Source of the DNA: Acidobacteriota bacterium
Lineage (GTDB): Bacteria > Acidobacteriota > UBA6911 > RPQK01 > DATIPO01
Direction: 5' to 3'
Assembly: GCA_035471785.1 (NCBI GenBank)
Contig: DATIPQ010000082.1
Span: forward strand, 1-38,242
DNA length: 38,242 bases
The first letter of the stretch is position 1, and each line of letters begins with the position of its first letter. Made by a program: the position numbers and the translations under genes. Below the pieces are notes generated by a model that had not been told where the DNA came from, did no database searches, and worked only from the letters and a program-made list of their open reading frames with translations. Of the stretch, positions 24,055 to 33,197 are shown piece by piece.

Positions 24055-25215
24055 ATGATCTATCTCGACAACAATGCGACCACGGCTGTCGATCCCAGGG
24101 TCTTCGAGGCCATGACGCCGTTCTTCCTCAGAGACTACGGCAACGCCTCTGCCGTCCACCGGGCCGGGCAGTCGGCCCGCGCCGCCATGGAAAGAGCCCG
24201 CGGTCAGGTAGCGGCGCTGCTGGGCGCCCGCTCCAGCGAAGTGGTCTTCACCAGCGGAGGAACCGAGTCCGACAACCTGGCCGTACGGGGCGTGGCGCTG
24301 CAAAGGCGCGGCCAGGGACGCCACATCATCATCTCCAGCATCGAACATCCGGCCATCATCGAGCCCTGCCGCGAGTTGGAAGAGGAAGGCTTCGAGCTGA
24401 CGATCCTGCCCGTCAACCAACAGGGGCTTGTGGACCTGGGAGAACTGGACAAGGCGCTGCAAGAGCATGGCAGCGAAACCGTCCTGGTTTCGGTCATGTA
24501 CGCCAATAATGAAACCGGCGTCGTCCAGCCGCTGCCCGAGATCGCGCGCAAGGCCCACGCACATGGCGCTCTGGTTCACAGCGATGCCGTCCAGGCGGTG
24601 GGAAAGATCCCGGTTCGAATGTCGGAACTTGGAGTCGACCTGCTCTCCCTGACGGGACATAAATTTCATGGTCCCAAGGGCTGCGGGGCGCTCTACGTCC
24701 GCAGCGGACTCCCACTGAAGGCCCTGATGGTGGGCGGACCCCAGGAACGCGGCTACCGCTCCGGAACCGAGAACGTCAGCGGCGCCGTGGGGGTGGGCGA
24801 AGCCTGCCGCCTGGCCCAGGAGGAACTGGAGGAGCGCGCCTTGCGCATGGCCCACCTGCGCGACCGGCTGGAGCAGGGCATTCTCGAGTCGATTCCCGAT
24901 ACCGTCGTCAACGGCCTGCCTGACAAGCGCCTGCCCCAGACCGCCAACGTCAGCTTTCTGGGGGTGGAAGGCGAATCGCTGATGATGGCCCTCGATCTTG
25001 AGGGAGTGGCGGTTTCCACCGGGGCGGCCTGCCATGGCGGCAGTCACTCCGGTTCTCACGTGCTGCGGGCCATGAACCTCGATAAAGCGGCCCTGCAAGG
25101 CGCCATCCGCTTCAGCCTGGGTACTGAAACCACGGAAGACGAGATCGATACGGTTCTGGAAATGTTGCCCTCCATGGTGAAACGCTTGCGGCGGACGGCC
25201 GCACGTCATTCTTAA
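24055..25215 (+). CDS. Cysteine desulfurase (IscS/NifS type)
   Basis: A 386-residue PLP-dependent enzyme that takes sulfur from cysteine for Fe-S cluster and thio-cofactor assembly. The PLP lysine is K203 in SLTGHKFHGPKG. H98 and the SDAVQ segment (D177, Q180) hold the cofactor. The catalytic cysteine is C326 in STGAACHGGSHSGSHVL, where the usual 'SACSSG' loop is His/Gly-rich. The N-terminus MIYLDNNATT is typical. It lies 9 bp after RidA and 10 bp before the exonuclease gene. No IscU or SufBCD gene is adjacent, so a role in thiolation or general sulfur supply is as likely as dedicated Fe-S assembly. Confidence 0.95.
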   Translation: MIYLDNNATTAVDPRVFEAMTPFFLRDYGNASAVHRAGQSARAAMERARGQVAALLGARSSEVVFTSGGTESDNLAVRGVALQRRGQGRHIIISSIEHPAIIEPCRELEEEGFELTILPVNQQGLVDLGELDKALQEHGSETVLVSVMYANNETGVVQPLPEIARKAHAHGALVHSDAVQAVGKIPVRMSELGVDLLSLTGHKFHGPKGCGALYVRSGLPLKALMVGGPQERGYRSGTENVSGAVGVGEACRLAQEELEERALRMAHLRDRLEQGILESIPDTVVNGLPDKRLPQTANVSFLGVEGESLMMALDLEGVAVSTGAACHGGSHSGSHVLRAMNLDKAALQGAIRFSLGTETTEDEIDTVLEMLPSMVKRLRRTAARHS

Positions 25216-25225
25216 GATCGAATTC

Positions 25226-25993
25226 ATGAAGCTGGTTTCCTGGAACATCAACGGTGTCCGCTCGGCGGAGCGTCAGGGATTTTTGGAGTGGTTCGAAGAC
25301 TACCAGCCCGATGTCCTCTGCTTGCAGGAAGTCAAGGCCTTTCCCGAGCAGCTCTCCCACGAACTGGAGCATCCGCTGGGCTATCACTCGGTTTGGCATC
25401 CGGCCCGAAGAGGCGGCTACAGCGGGGTGGCCACCATCTCCCGCCGTCCGCCCCTCAACGTGCAGATGGGCTTGGGGGTCAAGGCTTTCGACAGGGAGGG
25501 ACGGGTGCTGCTGACCGAGTATCCCGGCTTCACGGTCATCAACGCCTACTTTCCCAACAGCCGCCACGACCATTCGCGGCTGGGATACAAGTTGCGCTTC
25601 TGCCGGGCCATCCGCAGGCTTTGCGACCGCATACGCAAGGACGGAGGCCACGTTGTCCTGTGCGGCGATTACAACATCGCCCACACCGAGATCGACCTGC
25701 GCAACCCCAAGCAGAACAGAAAGAATCCCGGCTTCTTGCCCGAGGAGCGGGCCTGGATGGACACTTTTCTCTCCCGTTGTTACGCCGATCCCTTTCGACT
25801 CCAGCATCCGGGTGAGGAAGGGCTCTATACTTGGTGGACCTACCGGTTCGGGGCCCGCGAGCGCAACATCGGGTGGCGGATTGACTATCACTGCGTAAAC
25901 CGTGAGTTCATGGATCGGGTAGAGAGGGCCGATCACTTGCGGGAGGTTTATGGGTCGGATCATTGTCCGGTGGTGTTGGAGGTGAGGGATTGA
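25226..25993 (+). CDS. xth: Exodeoxyribonuclease III (AP endonuclease)
   Basis: A 255-residue member of the exonuclease III family, which cuts at abasic sites in base-excision repair and removes 3' blocking groups. Landmarks are MKLVSWNINGVRSA, LCLQEVKAF (metal-binding Glu), VINAYFPNS, VLCGDYNIAHTEIDL (catalytic Asp and Asn), WRIDYHCV and the closing SDHCPVVLEV with the catalytic His. Length is standard. It sits in an operon with sulfur and PLP enzymes rather than repair genes. Its stop overlaps the TTG start of the next gene (TTGA), indicating translational coupling. Confidence 0.95.
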   Translation: MKLVSWNINGVRSAERQGFLEWFEDYQPDVLCLQEVKAFPEQLSHELEHPLGYHSVWHPARRGGYSGVATISRRPPLNVQMGLGVKAFDREGRVLLTEYPGFTVINAYFPNSRHDHSRLGYKLRFCRAIRRLCDRIRKDGGHVVLCGDYNIAHTEIDLRNPKQNRKNPGFLPEERAWMDTFLSRCYADPFRLQHPGEEGLYTWWTYRFGARERNIGWRIDYHCVNREFMDRVERADHLREVYGSDHCPVVLEVRD

Positions 25994-27273
25994 AGGAGTC
26001 TGCTACCACTACTCGTCCCAAACGTAGCGGAGCCTGGGACGTTGAGCGCATCCGCAGCCGTTTCCCGGCTCTCAGCGAAGACTTCGGCGGACGTCCCGCC
26101 GTCTTTTTCGACAACCCTGCCGGGACCCAGGTGCCGGAAAGCGTGATCGACGCCATGGTCGATTACTTGCGCCGCCGCAACGCCAACTCCGACGGCGTCT
26201 TCGAGACCAGCCGCAGGACCAACGAGGTGATCGACCAAGCTCACCAGGCGGCGGCCGATTTGCTGGGATGCCGTCCTCAGGAGGTGGCCTACGGCGCCAA
26301 CATGACCACCTTGACCTTCCACCTCTCCCGCTCACTGGCCCATGAAATCGGCCCCGGAGACGAAATCGTTCTCAGCCGCCTGGACCATGACGCCAATGTG
26401 GCGCCCTGGATGCTGCTGGCGCGCGACACCGGAGCCACCCTGCGCTGGATCGACTTTGATCCCCAGGACTGCACCCTCGATCTGGAGCAGGCCGCTTCCC
26501 TCATCAACTCGAAGACGCGCCTGCTGGCGGTGGGCTACGCCTCCAACGCCTCGGGCACCGTCCACGACGTCCGCCGCCTGGCGGACTGGGCCCGCCAGGC
26601 CGGCGCCCTGAGCTTCGTGGACGCCGTCCACTACGCGCCCCACGGTCCCATCGACGTGAAGGAGATCGGCTGCGACTTCCTGGCTTGCAGTCCCTACAAG
26701 TTCTTCGGCCCCCACAGCGGACTGCTCTACGGGAAACGCGAGCTGCTGGAGCGGTTGCCGGCCTACAAAGTGCGTCCCGCTTCGGACGCCTTGCCCGAGC
26801 GCTGGGAAACCGGCACGCTCAGCCACGAAGCCATGGCCGGAGTCACGGCGGCCATCGACTATCTGGCCTCGCTCAGCGTCGATTTCGGCAGCGCCCCTCC
26901 CGAGGCCTCGCGGCGCAGCCGCCTGCTGGAGTCCTGGCGCCTCATACAGGCCTGGGAAAAGGGCCTCATCCGCCGCCTCATGGAGGGCCTGACGGCGATA
27001 CCCTCTCTGACCCTTTACGGCATCTTCGACCCCCAGCGCATCCAGGAAAGGGTCTGCACCTTCATCCTCCGCCATCCGGACCATGACCCCCTGCAATTGG
27101 CCAAGCGCCTGGCCCGACACAATATCTTCGCCTGGGACGGAGACTACTACGCCTTGGAGCCGGCGCGCCGGCTGGGCGTGGACGACAAAGGCGGATGGCT
27201 GCGCATCGGCCTGGTCCACTACAACACGCCCGCCGAAATCGACAGGTTCTTGGAAGTGTTGGATTCGGCTTGA
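25990..27273 (+). CDS. Class V aminotransferase, cysteine desulfurase-like (VC1184-type subfamily)
   Basis: A 427-residue PLP enzyme of the cysteine-desulfurase-like group named after VC1184. The start is read as the TTG at 25990. It overlaps the previous stop (TTGA) and is preceded 4 bp upstream by GGAGGTGA, one of the best ribosome sites in the window. The frame extends upstream but only into xth. Key segments are [45 protein letters not shown] and the PLP lysine K237 in [12 protein letters not shown]. The catalytic Cys loop of true desulfurases is not evident near the C-terminus. Its activity is therefore open; a lyase or transaminase is possible. Its last 55 bp overlap the 3' end of convergent recQ. 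Confidence 0.88.
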   Translation: MKESATTTRPKRSGAWDVERIRSRFPALSEDFGGRPAVFFDNPAGTQVPESVIDAMVDYLRRRNANSDGVFETSRRTNEVIDQAHQAAADLLGCRPQEVAYGANMTTLTFHLSRSLAHEIGPGDEIVLSRLDHDANVAPWMLLARDTGATLRWIDFDPQDCTLDLEQAASLINSKTRLLAVGYASNASGTVHDVRRLADWARQAGALSFVDAVHYAPHGPIDVKEIGCDFLACSPYKFFGPHSGLLYGKRELLERLPAYKVRPASDALPERWETGTLSHEAMAGVTAAIDYLASLSVDFGSAPPEASRRSRLLESWRLIQAWEKGLIRRLMEGLTAIPSLTLYGIFDPQRIQERVCTFILRHPDHDPLQLAKRLARHNIFAWDGDYYALEPARRLGVDDKGGWLRIGLVHYNTPAEIDRFLEVLDSA

Positions 27274-29087
27274 TCCTGCTCCTCGGAGGCCTCCTCCAAG
27301 ACTTGCAGGAAGGCCTCGCCGTACTTGTCCAGCTTGGTCTGGCCCACGCCCGTGATGGTGAGCATTTCGGGCAGCGATTGAGGACGGCGCGACACCATTT
27401 CGGCCAGGGCCGTGTCGTGAAAGATGACGTAGGGAGGGACGTTCTGGCGGCGGGCCAGTTTTAGCCTGAGGTCGCGCAGGGCCTCCCATAGGCTTTGATT
27501 CTCGGGGGTTTCCTCGAAGGTGGCCTGGGGACGCGCCTTCGAAGCCGAGGCGGCGCGTCCCGAGGGGTCGCGGCGGGCCTGAAAGGGCTCTTCTCCCCGC
27601 AGCACCGGCGCCGCCGCGGCGGTGAGCTGCAGCCCTCCGTAGCCCTCCAGATCGACCCGCAGCAACCCGCCGGCCACCATCTGGCGGAAGAGCGAACTCC
27701 ATTCCTTCTTGCTCAGATCGGCTCCCACTCCGAAGGTGGGAAGGCGGTCGTGGCCGAAGCGGGGGATGCGCTCGTTGGGCGTTCCCCGCAACACGTCGAT
27801 CAGGTAGCCGGCCCCGAAGCGCTGTCCCGTGCGGTAGACGCAGGAGAGGGCTTTCTGGGCCTCCTGGCTGCCGTCGTAGGTCTCTACCGGCACCAGGCAG
27901 GTGTCGCAGTTGCCGCACTTTTCGGGCAGGTCTTCACCGAAGTAGTCGAGCAGCACCTGGCGGCGGCAGCGGGCCGTTTCGCAATAGGCCAGCAGGGTAT
28001 TGAGGCGCTGCATTTCCATGCGCTTGTGGCTGTCCTCGGCCTGGGACGCCTCCAGCATGGCGCGGATGCGCACCACGTCAGCCATGCCGTAGGCCATCCA
28101 GGCGTTTGCGGGGAGGCCGTCGCGTCCGGCCCGGCCGGTTTCCTGGTAGTACGACTCCAGGCTTTTGGGCAGGTCGAGATGGGCCACGAAGCGGACGTTG
28201 GACTTGTCGATGCCCATCCCGAAGGCGATGGTGGCCACCATGATGACGCCGTCCTGACCCTGAAAGATGTCCTGGTTGCGCTGTCTTTGGACGGCTCCCA
28301 TACCGGCGTGGTAAGGCAAGGCCCGCAGCCCTTTTTCGCTCAGCCAGGAGGCGGTTTCGTCGACGCTGCGGCGGGAAAGGCAGTAGACGATGCCCGCTTC
28401 GCCGGGGTGATTGCCTTGGATGAAGCTCAAAAGCTGCTGCTTGGGACTGTTCTTGAGCACCACGCTGTAGCGGATGTTGGGGCGGTCGAATCCGGCCACG
28501 AAACGTCGCGCCTCCTGCAATCCCAGGCGCTCGACGATGTCCTTGCGGGTGGGGCCGTCGGCGGTGGCGGTGGTGGCGATGCGGGGCACGCCGGGATAGC
28601 GTTCCTTGAGCTGGTCGAGCTGCAGGTATTCGGGGCGGAAGTCGTGTCCCCATTGGGAGACGCAGTGGGCCTCGTCGATGGCGAAAAGGGCGATCTCGAT
28701 CTCGTCCAGAAGCTCCAGAAAGGGCTCGGTGAGCAGGCGCTCCGGTGCCACGTAGAGCAGGTCGATCCGGCTCTCGCGCACGGCCCGCTGGATCTGATAG
28801 GACTCCGAGGGCGTGAGCGAAGAGTTGAGGAAGGCGGCGTCGACTCCCATCTGGCGGAGCGCCGCCACCTGGTCTTTCATGAGCGCGATCAGCGGCGAAG
28901 CCACCACTGCCGTCCCTGGCCGGATGAGGGCGGGGAGCTGGTAGCAGAGCGACTTTCCGCCTCCCGTGGGCATCAGCACCAGCGCATCGCCGCCATCGCT
29001 GACATGGTCGATGATGGCCTCTTGTTCTCCCCTGAAGGAGGGAAAGCCGAAAACCGTCCGCAGAATGTCGCGCGCTTGATCTGACAT
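27219..29087 (-). CDS. recQ: ATP-dependent DNA helicase RecQ
   Basis: A 622-residue 3'-5' DNA helicase of recombination and replication repair. The start at 29087 ([15 protein letters not shown]) is chosen because the frame upstream runs into dinB. Visible in order are the Q-motif region ([14 protein letters not shown]), Walker A ([16 protein letters not shown]), the DEAH box ([20 protein letters not shown]), motif VI ([15 protein letters not shown]), a four-Cys zinc site (CETARCRRQ, then CGNCDTC), a winged-helix region and a C-terminal HRDC domain ([20 protein letters not shown]). A 25-residue tail overlaps the neighbouring convergent gene. It follows dinB by 55 bp on the same strand, so the two repair genes probably share a transcript. 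Confidence 0.96.
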   Translation of the reverse strand: MSDQARDILRTVFGFPSFRGEQEAIIDHVSDGGDALVLMPTGGGKSLCYQLPALIRPGTAVVASPLIALMKDQVAALRQMGVDAAFLNSSLTPSESYQIQRAVRESRIDLLYVAPERLLTEPFLELLDEIEIALFAIDEAHCVSQWGHDFRPEYLQLDQLKERYPGVPRIATTATADGPTRKDIVERLGLQEARRFVAGFDRPNIRYSVVLKNSPKQQLLSFIQGNHPGEAGIVYCLSRRSVDETASWLSEKGLRALPYHAGMGAVQRQRNQDIFQGQDGVIMVATIAFGMGIDKSNVRFVAHLDLPKSLESYYQETGRAGRDGLPANAWMAYGMADVVRIRAMLEASQAEDSHKRMEMQRLNTLLAYCETARCRRQVLLDYFGEDLPEKCGNCDTCLVPVETYDGSQEAQKALSCVYRTGQRFGAGYLIDVLRGTPNERIPRFGHDRLPTFGVGADLSKKEWSSLFRQMVAGGLLRVDLEGYGGLQLTAAAAPVLRGEEPFQARRDPSGRAASASKARPQATFEETPENQSLWEALRDLRLKLARRQNVPPYVIFHDTALAEMVSRRPQSLPEMLTITGVGQTKLDKYGEAFLQVLEEASEEQDQAESNTSKNLSISAGVL

Positions 29088-29142
29088 AACCGCCTCTCTC
29101 GACCATGAGCTTAGCGCGCCCCCCTGTCGCATCTTCTCTCCT

Positions 29143-30219
29143 TCAAAAGAGGCGAAGCTGGCGGGGGCGGCCTTCTTCTTCATTCTCGAAGTTGGAAAGA
29201 CCCACTCCGATGAGGCGGATGGCGCGGCCCTCCTGGCGGTAGCGGCGCAGCAGGTCGATGGCCGTGGAGACGATAATCTCGGCTTCGGCGGTGGGGAAGC
29301 GGCTGGAGACCTGACGCGTGATCGTGGTGAAATCCTGGTAGCGGAGCTTGAGGGTGATGGTCTTCCCTTCCAGTCCGCCCTTGCGCAGCCGTTGAGCCAC
29401 CTTTTCCCCCAGCTTGGCCAGGGTTTTCTCCAGCACTTGGGCATCGCTCTCGTCCTGGGGAAAGGTGGTTTCCTGACTGACCGACTTGGTTTCGTGCCGG
29501 GTCACCACGGGTCTCTCGTCGATCCCGCGAGCCAGTTTGTAAAGCTGGCTCCCGAACTTCCCCAGCAACTCGGTCAGACGTTCCCGATCGAGGGCTCTCA
29601 GTTGCAGAATCGTATCGACCCCCATCTTTTGCAGACGTTGGGCCGTCTTGGGCCCCACGCCCCAGATGCGCGAAGTGGGCAGGGGATCGAGGAAGGCCTG
29701 CACCTCCTGAGGAGTCACCATGTGGAGTCCGTTGGGTTTGCGAAAATCGGAGGCGATCTTGGCCACCAGCTTGCAGGGGCCGATTCCCACCGAAGCGGTC
29801 AGCCATTCCGCCTGGTAGATCTGGCGCTTGAGGCGGGCCCCGAGTTGCAGGGCCTGGCGCGGGCTCTCCACTTGGCGGCTGACGTCGAGAAAGGCTTCGT
29901 CGATGGAGATGGGCTCCACCAGCGGCGTCAGATTGCGGAAGATCTCGCGGATGCGGCGCGACACCTCGCGGTAGGCAGTGAAGTCAGGCCTCAGGTAGAC
30001 GCCGTCGGGACAGGCTCTCCAGGCTTGCGAGATGGGCATGGCCGAGTGGATGCCGAACTGGCGCGCTTCATAACTGCAAGCCGCCACCACGCCGCGTCCC
30101 CGCCCCTGCTTGGGATCGGAGCCCACGATCACCGGCTTTCCCTTGTACTTGGGTTCGCGGCGCTGCTCGACCGAGGCGTAAAAGGCATCCATATCGACGT
30201 GGAACAGAGTGCGCTGCAT
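29143..30219 (-). CDS. dinB: DNA polymerase IV (Y-family translesion polymerase)
   Basis: A 358-residue translesion polymerase. The catalytic acidic residues lie in [15 protein letters not shown] and [10 protein letters not shown]. The steric-gate region, the thumb helix-hairpin-helix ([16 protein letters not shown]) and the little-finger domain ([19 protein letters not shown]) follow. The last residues RQLRLF form a beta-clamp-binding motif, so the protein is full length. The ATG at 30219 has AGGTGA just upstream; a GTG at 30225 is an alternative. It is the first gene of a dinB-recQ pair. I see no clear LexA-type box in the short upstream region shared with the divergent methyltransferase gene. 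Confidence 0.96.
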   Translation of the reverse strand: MQRTLFHVDMDAFYASVEQRREPKYKGKPVIVGSDPKQGRGRGVVAACSYEARQFGIHSAMPISQAWRACPDGVYLRPDFTAYREVSRRIREIFRNLTPLVEPISIDEAFLDVSRQVESPRQALQLGARLKRQIYQAEWLTASVGIGPCKLVAKIASDFRKPNGLHMVTPQEVQAFLDPLPTSRIWGVGPKTAQRLQKMGVDTILQLRALDRERLTELLGKFGSQLYKLARGIDERPVVTRHETKSVSQETTFPQDESDAQVLEKTLAKLGEKVAQRLRKGGLEGKTITLKLRYQDFTTITRQVSSRFPTAEAEIIVSTAIDLLRRYRQEGRAIRLIGVGLSNFENEEEGRPRQLRLF

Positions 30220-30305
30220 CTTCACCTATATTACAGTGCCTGTCAAGGAAAAGGCCGACCGGGTCACTTGCCAGGAGAAGCCCTGAGGACGTACCTTTAT
30301 AGATT

Positions 30306-31313
30306 ATGGCTGAGTCGGCTCAAGCTTTAGAAACGACTCGCTTGGAGTCCACCTACCGGGTCGATTTGCGTACCTCGCCTCCTGACGTCTTCGAGGACAT
30401 CTCCTCCACCGACTGGGCCAAGCTGGACTGGAAGCAGGTGGGGCGGCCTTATCAGGTGCCCGCCAATTCCAGCCGGCGAGCCCAATGGGAGTCGCAAGAG
30501 GGACGCGAGATGCCCATCCCGGTGCAGTGGGAGCATTTCAACCGCGACTTCCACAGCCTCTTCGCGGCCGATTCCGAAACCCGCAAGCCCGAATTATGGC
30601 GGCGCTTCTGGGGACGGGTGGGACGCTTGCGGCTGGCCCAGGCCCGCCAGGCGGCCGCCGAGCTGCTGCGGCTCAAGGTGTGGAATCAGGTCCACCGGGT
30701 CGACGACGCCGTGTGGGATCCGCGCGGAAAGCGCGCGCTCTTTGAGGGCCTTGACGTCAAGCGTCCGCGGGTGCTTTTCCTGGGGGCCGCCGACGGATAC
30801 GAGGCCATGCAGCTTCTGGCTCAGTATCCGGGAGGCGAAGCCGTTCTGGTTGACTACGACGACTTCTGCCGCACTCACCGCTTCGGACGCTTTCCCGAAG
30901 GCTACCCTTTTCTGGGACGCGATCCCGCCACGGGCGGATGGAAGAGCTACCGCCGCCAGGACATGAACATCGAGTTCGAGGTCAGCGACATCCGCGACCT
31001 CAAGTACGGACGCGAGTTCGACATCGTGCTCAGCGTCGGGCTGATCGAGCACTTTCCCGACGACTACAAGGAAACCGTCTTCGACTTCCATCGCCGCTTC
31101 CTCAAGCCGGGCGGCTATTCCATCATGACCACCCCGCGCCGCCAGTGGCGCTCGAAGGCTTTCTACGTCCTCATGGCCGACCTTATGAACTACGGCTACC
31201 GCGAGCTGATGGACGCCCGCCAGTTGGGCTACTACGCCTACGAAAACGGCTTCGAGGTGCTGCGCTGCGGACACATCAAGGCCCACAACGGAGTCATTGC
31301 TCGCCGGCGCTGA
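30306..31313 (+). CDS. Class I SAM-dependent methyltransferase
   Basis: A 335-residue protein. Residues 1-150 are a helical, acceptor-like extension of unknown fold. A Rossmann methyltransferase follows: motif I VLFLGAADGYEAM (157-169), an acidic residue in VLVDYDD, motif IV-like FDIVLSVGLIEHFPDD and the post-motif FLKPGGYSIMTTPRR. The substrate cannot be told. It is monocistronic and divergent from dinB. No clear ribosome site precedes the ATG, so a leaderless transcript or a start further downstream is possible. Between it and the aldehyde dehydrogenase lies 165 bp with short 'AACTACCAAC' repeats. Confidence 0.82.
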   Translation: MAESAQALETTRLESTYRVDLRTSPPDVFEDISSTDWAKLDWKQVGRPYQVPANSSRRAQWESQEGREMPIPVQWEHFNRDFHSLFAADSETRKPELWRRFWGRVGRLRLAQARQAAAELLRLKVWNQVHRVDDAVWDPRGKRALFEGLDVKRPRVLFLGAADGYEAMQLLAQYPGGEAVLVDYDDFCRTHRFGRFPEGYPFLGRDPATGGWKSYRRQDMNIEFEVSDIRDLKYGREFDIVLSVGLIEHFPDDYKETVFDFHRRFLKPGGYSIMTTPRRQWRSKAFYVLMADLMNYGYRELMDARQLGYYAYENGFEVLRCGHIKAHNGVIARRR

Positions 31314-31478
31314 GGACAGCTCGGCTCGGCAACTACCAACGGCTTCGCAACTACCAACTTCCAAGGACCAATTCACAAGAGGGACTTGTACCGGGCCCGC
31401 GAGAGGACCCGGTGCTTGGAAGTTTGAGCGAAGGTCGCGTATCCTGTCTCTCTAAAGCAAGACCAGGAGAAAAGAAAC

Positions 31479-33020
31479 ATGACCGTGGTAGCCGAGCGCA
31501 CCCAAGCCATTCTTAACAAGCTGCGACTGAAGGACGTCAATCCCGGAGCCTGCACGGGAGCGGACGGCTGGATCGAGGAGGGCGGCAAAGAGATCGTCTC
31601 CTACAACCCGGCCACCGGCCAGCGCATCGCCTCGGTCATCGAGTCCTCGCCCGAGGTCTATGAGCGCGTGGTGGAGGCGGCTTCCCGGCGTTTTCAGTCC
31701 TGGAGACGGGTTCCCGCCCCCAAGCGCGGCGAAGTGGTGCGGGATTTGGGAAACGCCCTTCGCGAACTGAAGGAGCCGCTGGGAGAACTGGTGACCCTGG
31801 AGATGGGCAAGATCAGGGCCGAGGGACTTGGCGAAGTGCAGGAGATGATCGACATCTGCGACTTCGCCGTGGGCCAGTCGCGCCAGCTCTACGGGCTGAG
31901 CATGCATTCCGAACGTCCCGATCACCGCATGTACGAGCAGTGGCATCCCATGGGCGTGGCGGGCATCATCACGGCCTTCAATTTCCCGGTGGCGGTATGG
32001 TGCTGGAACTCGGCCATTGCCGCCATCTGCGGCGACACCATGGTGTGGAAGCCCTCCGAGGTCACGCCATTGTGCGCCGTCGCCGTCCAGCACATCGCCA
32101 ATCGCGTCATGGCCGATCACGGGCTGGAGGGGGTCTTTACCTTCGTGACGGGAGGTGGTGGCCTGGGCCGGCGCATGGTCGAGGACCGGCGCCTTCCATT
32201 GCTCAGCTTCACCGGCTCGGTGAGCACCGGACGCAAGGTAGCTCAAGGGGTGGCCGCCCGCCTGGGACGCACCATCCTGGAACTGGGCGGAAACAACGCC
32301 ATCATCGTCTCCCGCCACGCCAATCTCGATTTGGCTGTCCGCGCCATCCTCTTCGGCGCGGTGGGGACGGCCGGCCAGCGCTGCACCACCACCCGGCGCA
32401 TCTTCATGCAGCGCGAGATCGCTCCCCAATTGACCGAACGGCTCGTTGAAGCCTACAAGCAGGTCTCCATCGGCGATCCTCTTGAGGAATCGACCCTCAT
32501 GGGTCCGCTTTCCACGCCGGCCGCCATGGAGGGCATGAGGTCGGCCCTGCGCCAGATCGGCGAGCAGGGCGGCGAAGTCCTTTGCGGGGGCCGTCCTCTG
32601 CCTGACAAAGGCCCCCAGTTCGTCGAGCCCGCCATCGTCAAGGCTCCTCAGCAGTTGCCCATCGTCTGCGAAGAGACTTTCGCGCCTATCCTCTATCTGA
32701 TGGAGTACGACACGCTGGAGCAAGCCATCGAGATGCACAACGCCGTTCCCCAGGGTCTCTCCAGCGCCATCTTCAGCGACAGGGTTCAAGAGGTGGAGCG
32801 TTTTCTTTCCTCCTTGGGTTCGGATTGCGGCATCGCCAACGCCAACATCGGCACCAGCGGGGCCGAGATCGGCGGCGCCTTCGGAGGCGAAAAGGACACC
32901 GGCGGCGGACGCGAAGCCGGTTCCGACGCCTGGAAGTCCTACATGCGCCGCCAGACCACCACCATCAACTGGTCCAGCGAATTGCCTCTGGCCCAGGGCA
33001 TCGAATTCGGCTCCGATTGA
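31479..33020 (+). CDS. Aldehyde dehydrogenase, ALDH7 (aminoadipate-semialdehyde dehydrogenase) type
   Basis: A 513-residue NAD-dependent dehydrogenase. Catalytic Cys302 is in GQRCTTTRR and the general base Glu268 in LELGGNN. The cofactor site includes ITAFNFPVAVW and FTGSVSTGR. The C-terminal GGAFGGEKDTGGGREAGSDA segment and overall length match the ALDH7/antiquitin group, which oxidises 2-aminoadipate 6-semialdehyde in lysine breakdown and also handles other aldehydes. No other lysine-degradation gene is nearby, so the physiological substrate is inferred from family only. The ATG at 31479 has a CCAGGAGAAA ribosome site upstream. Confidence 0.93.
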   Translation: MTVVAERTQAILNKLRLKDVNPGACTGADGWIEEGGKEIVSYNPATGQRIASVIESSPEVYERVVEAASRRFQSWRRVPAPKRGEVVRDLGNALRELKEPLGELVTLEMGKIRAEGLGEVQEMIDICDFAVGQSRQLYGLSMHSERPDHRMYEQWHPMGVAGIITAFNFPVAVWCWNSAIAAICGDTMVWKPSEVTPLCAVAVQHIANRVMADHGLEGVFTFVTGGGGLGRRMVEDRRLPLLSFTGSVSTGRKVAQGVAARLGRTILELGGNNAIIVSRHANLDLAVRAILFGAVGTAGQRCTTTRRIFMQREIAPQLTERLVEAYKQVSIGDPLEESTLMGPLSTPAAMEGMRSALRQIGEQGGEVLCGGRPLPDKGPQFVEPAIVKAPQQLPIVCEETFAPILYLMEYDTLEQAIEMHNAVPQGLSSAIFSDRVQEVERFLSSLGSDCGIANANIGTSGAEIGGAFGGEKDTGGGREAGSDAWKSYMRRQTTTINWSSELPLAQGIEFGSD

Positions 33021-33123
33021 CCTGATCTGACGACCTCCGCTGGACGGTCCCCGTCTCCGCTCAGCGGCGTAAATGTGATCACTCTCACAAAAAAATATTG
33101 CTCTTTGGGCGATTCTAGTTAAT

Positions 33124-33181
33124 GCCAGAAGAGGCTTTACCCCGCTACCGGGGACAGGCCTGTCGCGCAAAGGCGTCTGGC
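33124..33181 (+). ncRNA. Foldable RNA leader of the minor-pilin operon
   Basis: Nested pairing is visible. GCCAGA (33124-33129) pairs with TCTGGC (33176-33181) as an outer stem, and CTTT (33135-33138) with AAAG (33169-33172) inside it. Two hairpins follow: CCCCG-CTAC-CGGGG (33140-33153) and GACA-GGCC-TGTC (33153-33164). The AGAGAGGG ribosome site for the first pilin gene starts right after the outer stem, so folding could gate translation. Parts recall c-di-GMP riboswitch segments, but the order does not fit, so I assign no class. Confidence 0.4.
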
Positions 33182-33197
33182 AGAGAGGGTGAGCACT

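Noticed and set aside
27219-29444. 741-residue RecQ with an N-terminal extension
   Set aside because: The extra 119 residues are the dinB coding region read in another frame; the RecQ family N-terminus begins at 29087.
33124-33181. c-di-GMP (GEMM) riboswitch upstream of the pilin operon
   Set aside because: Short matches such as GCGCAAAGGC and a hairpin followed by GACAGGCC are present, but they occur in the wrong order and the first helix with its GCAAACC-type segment is absent.
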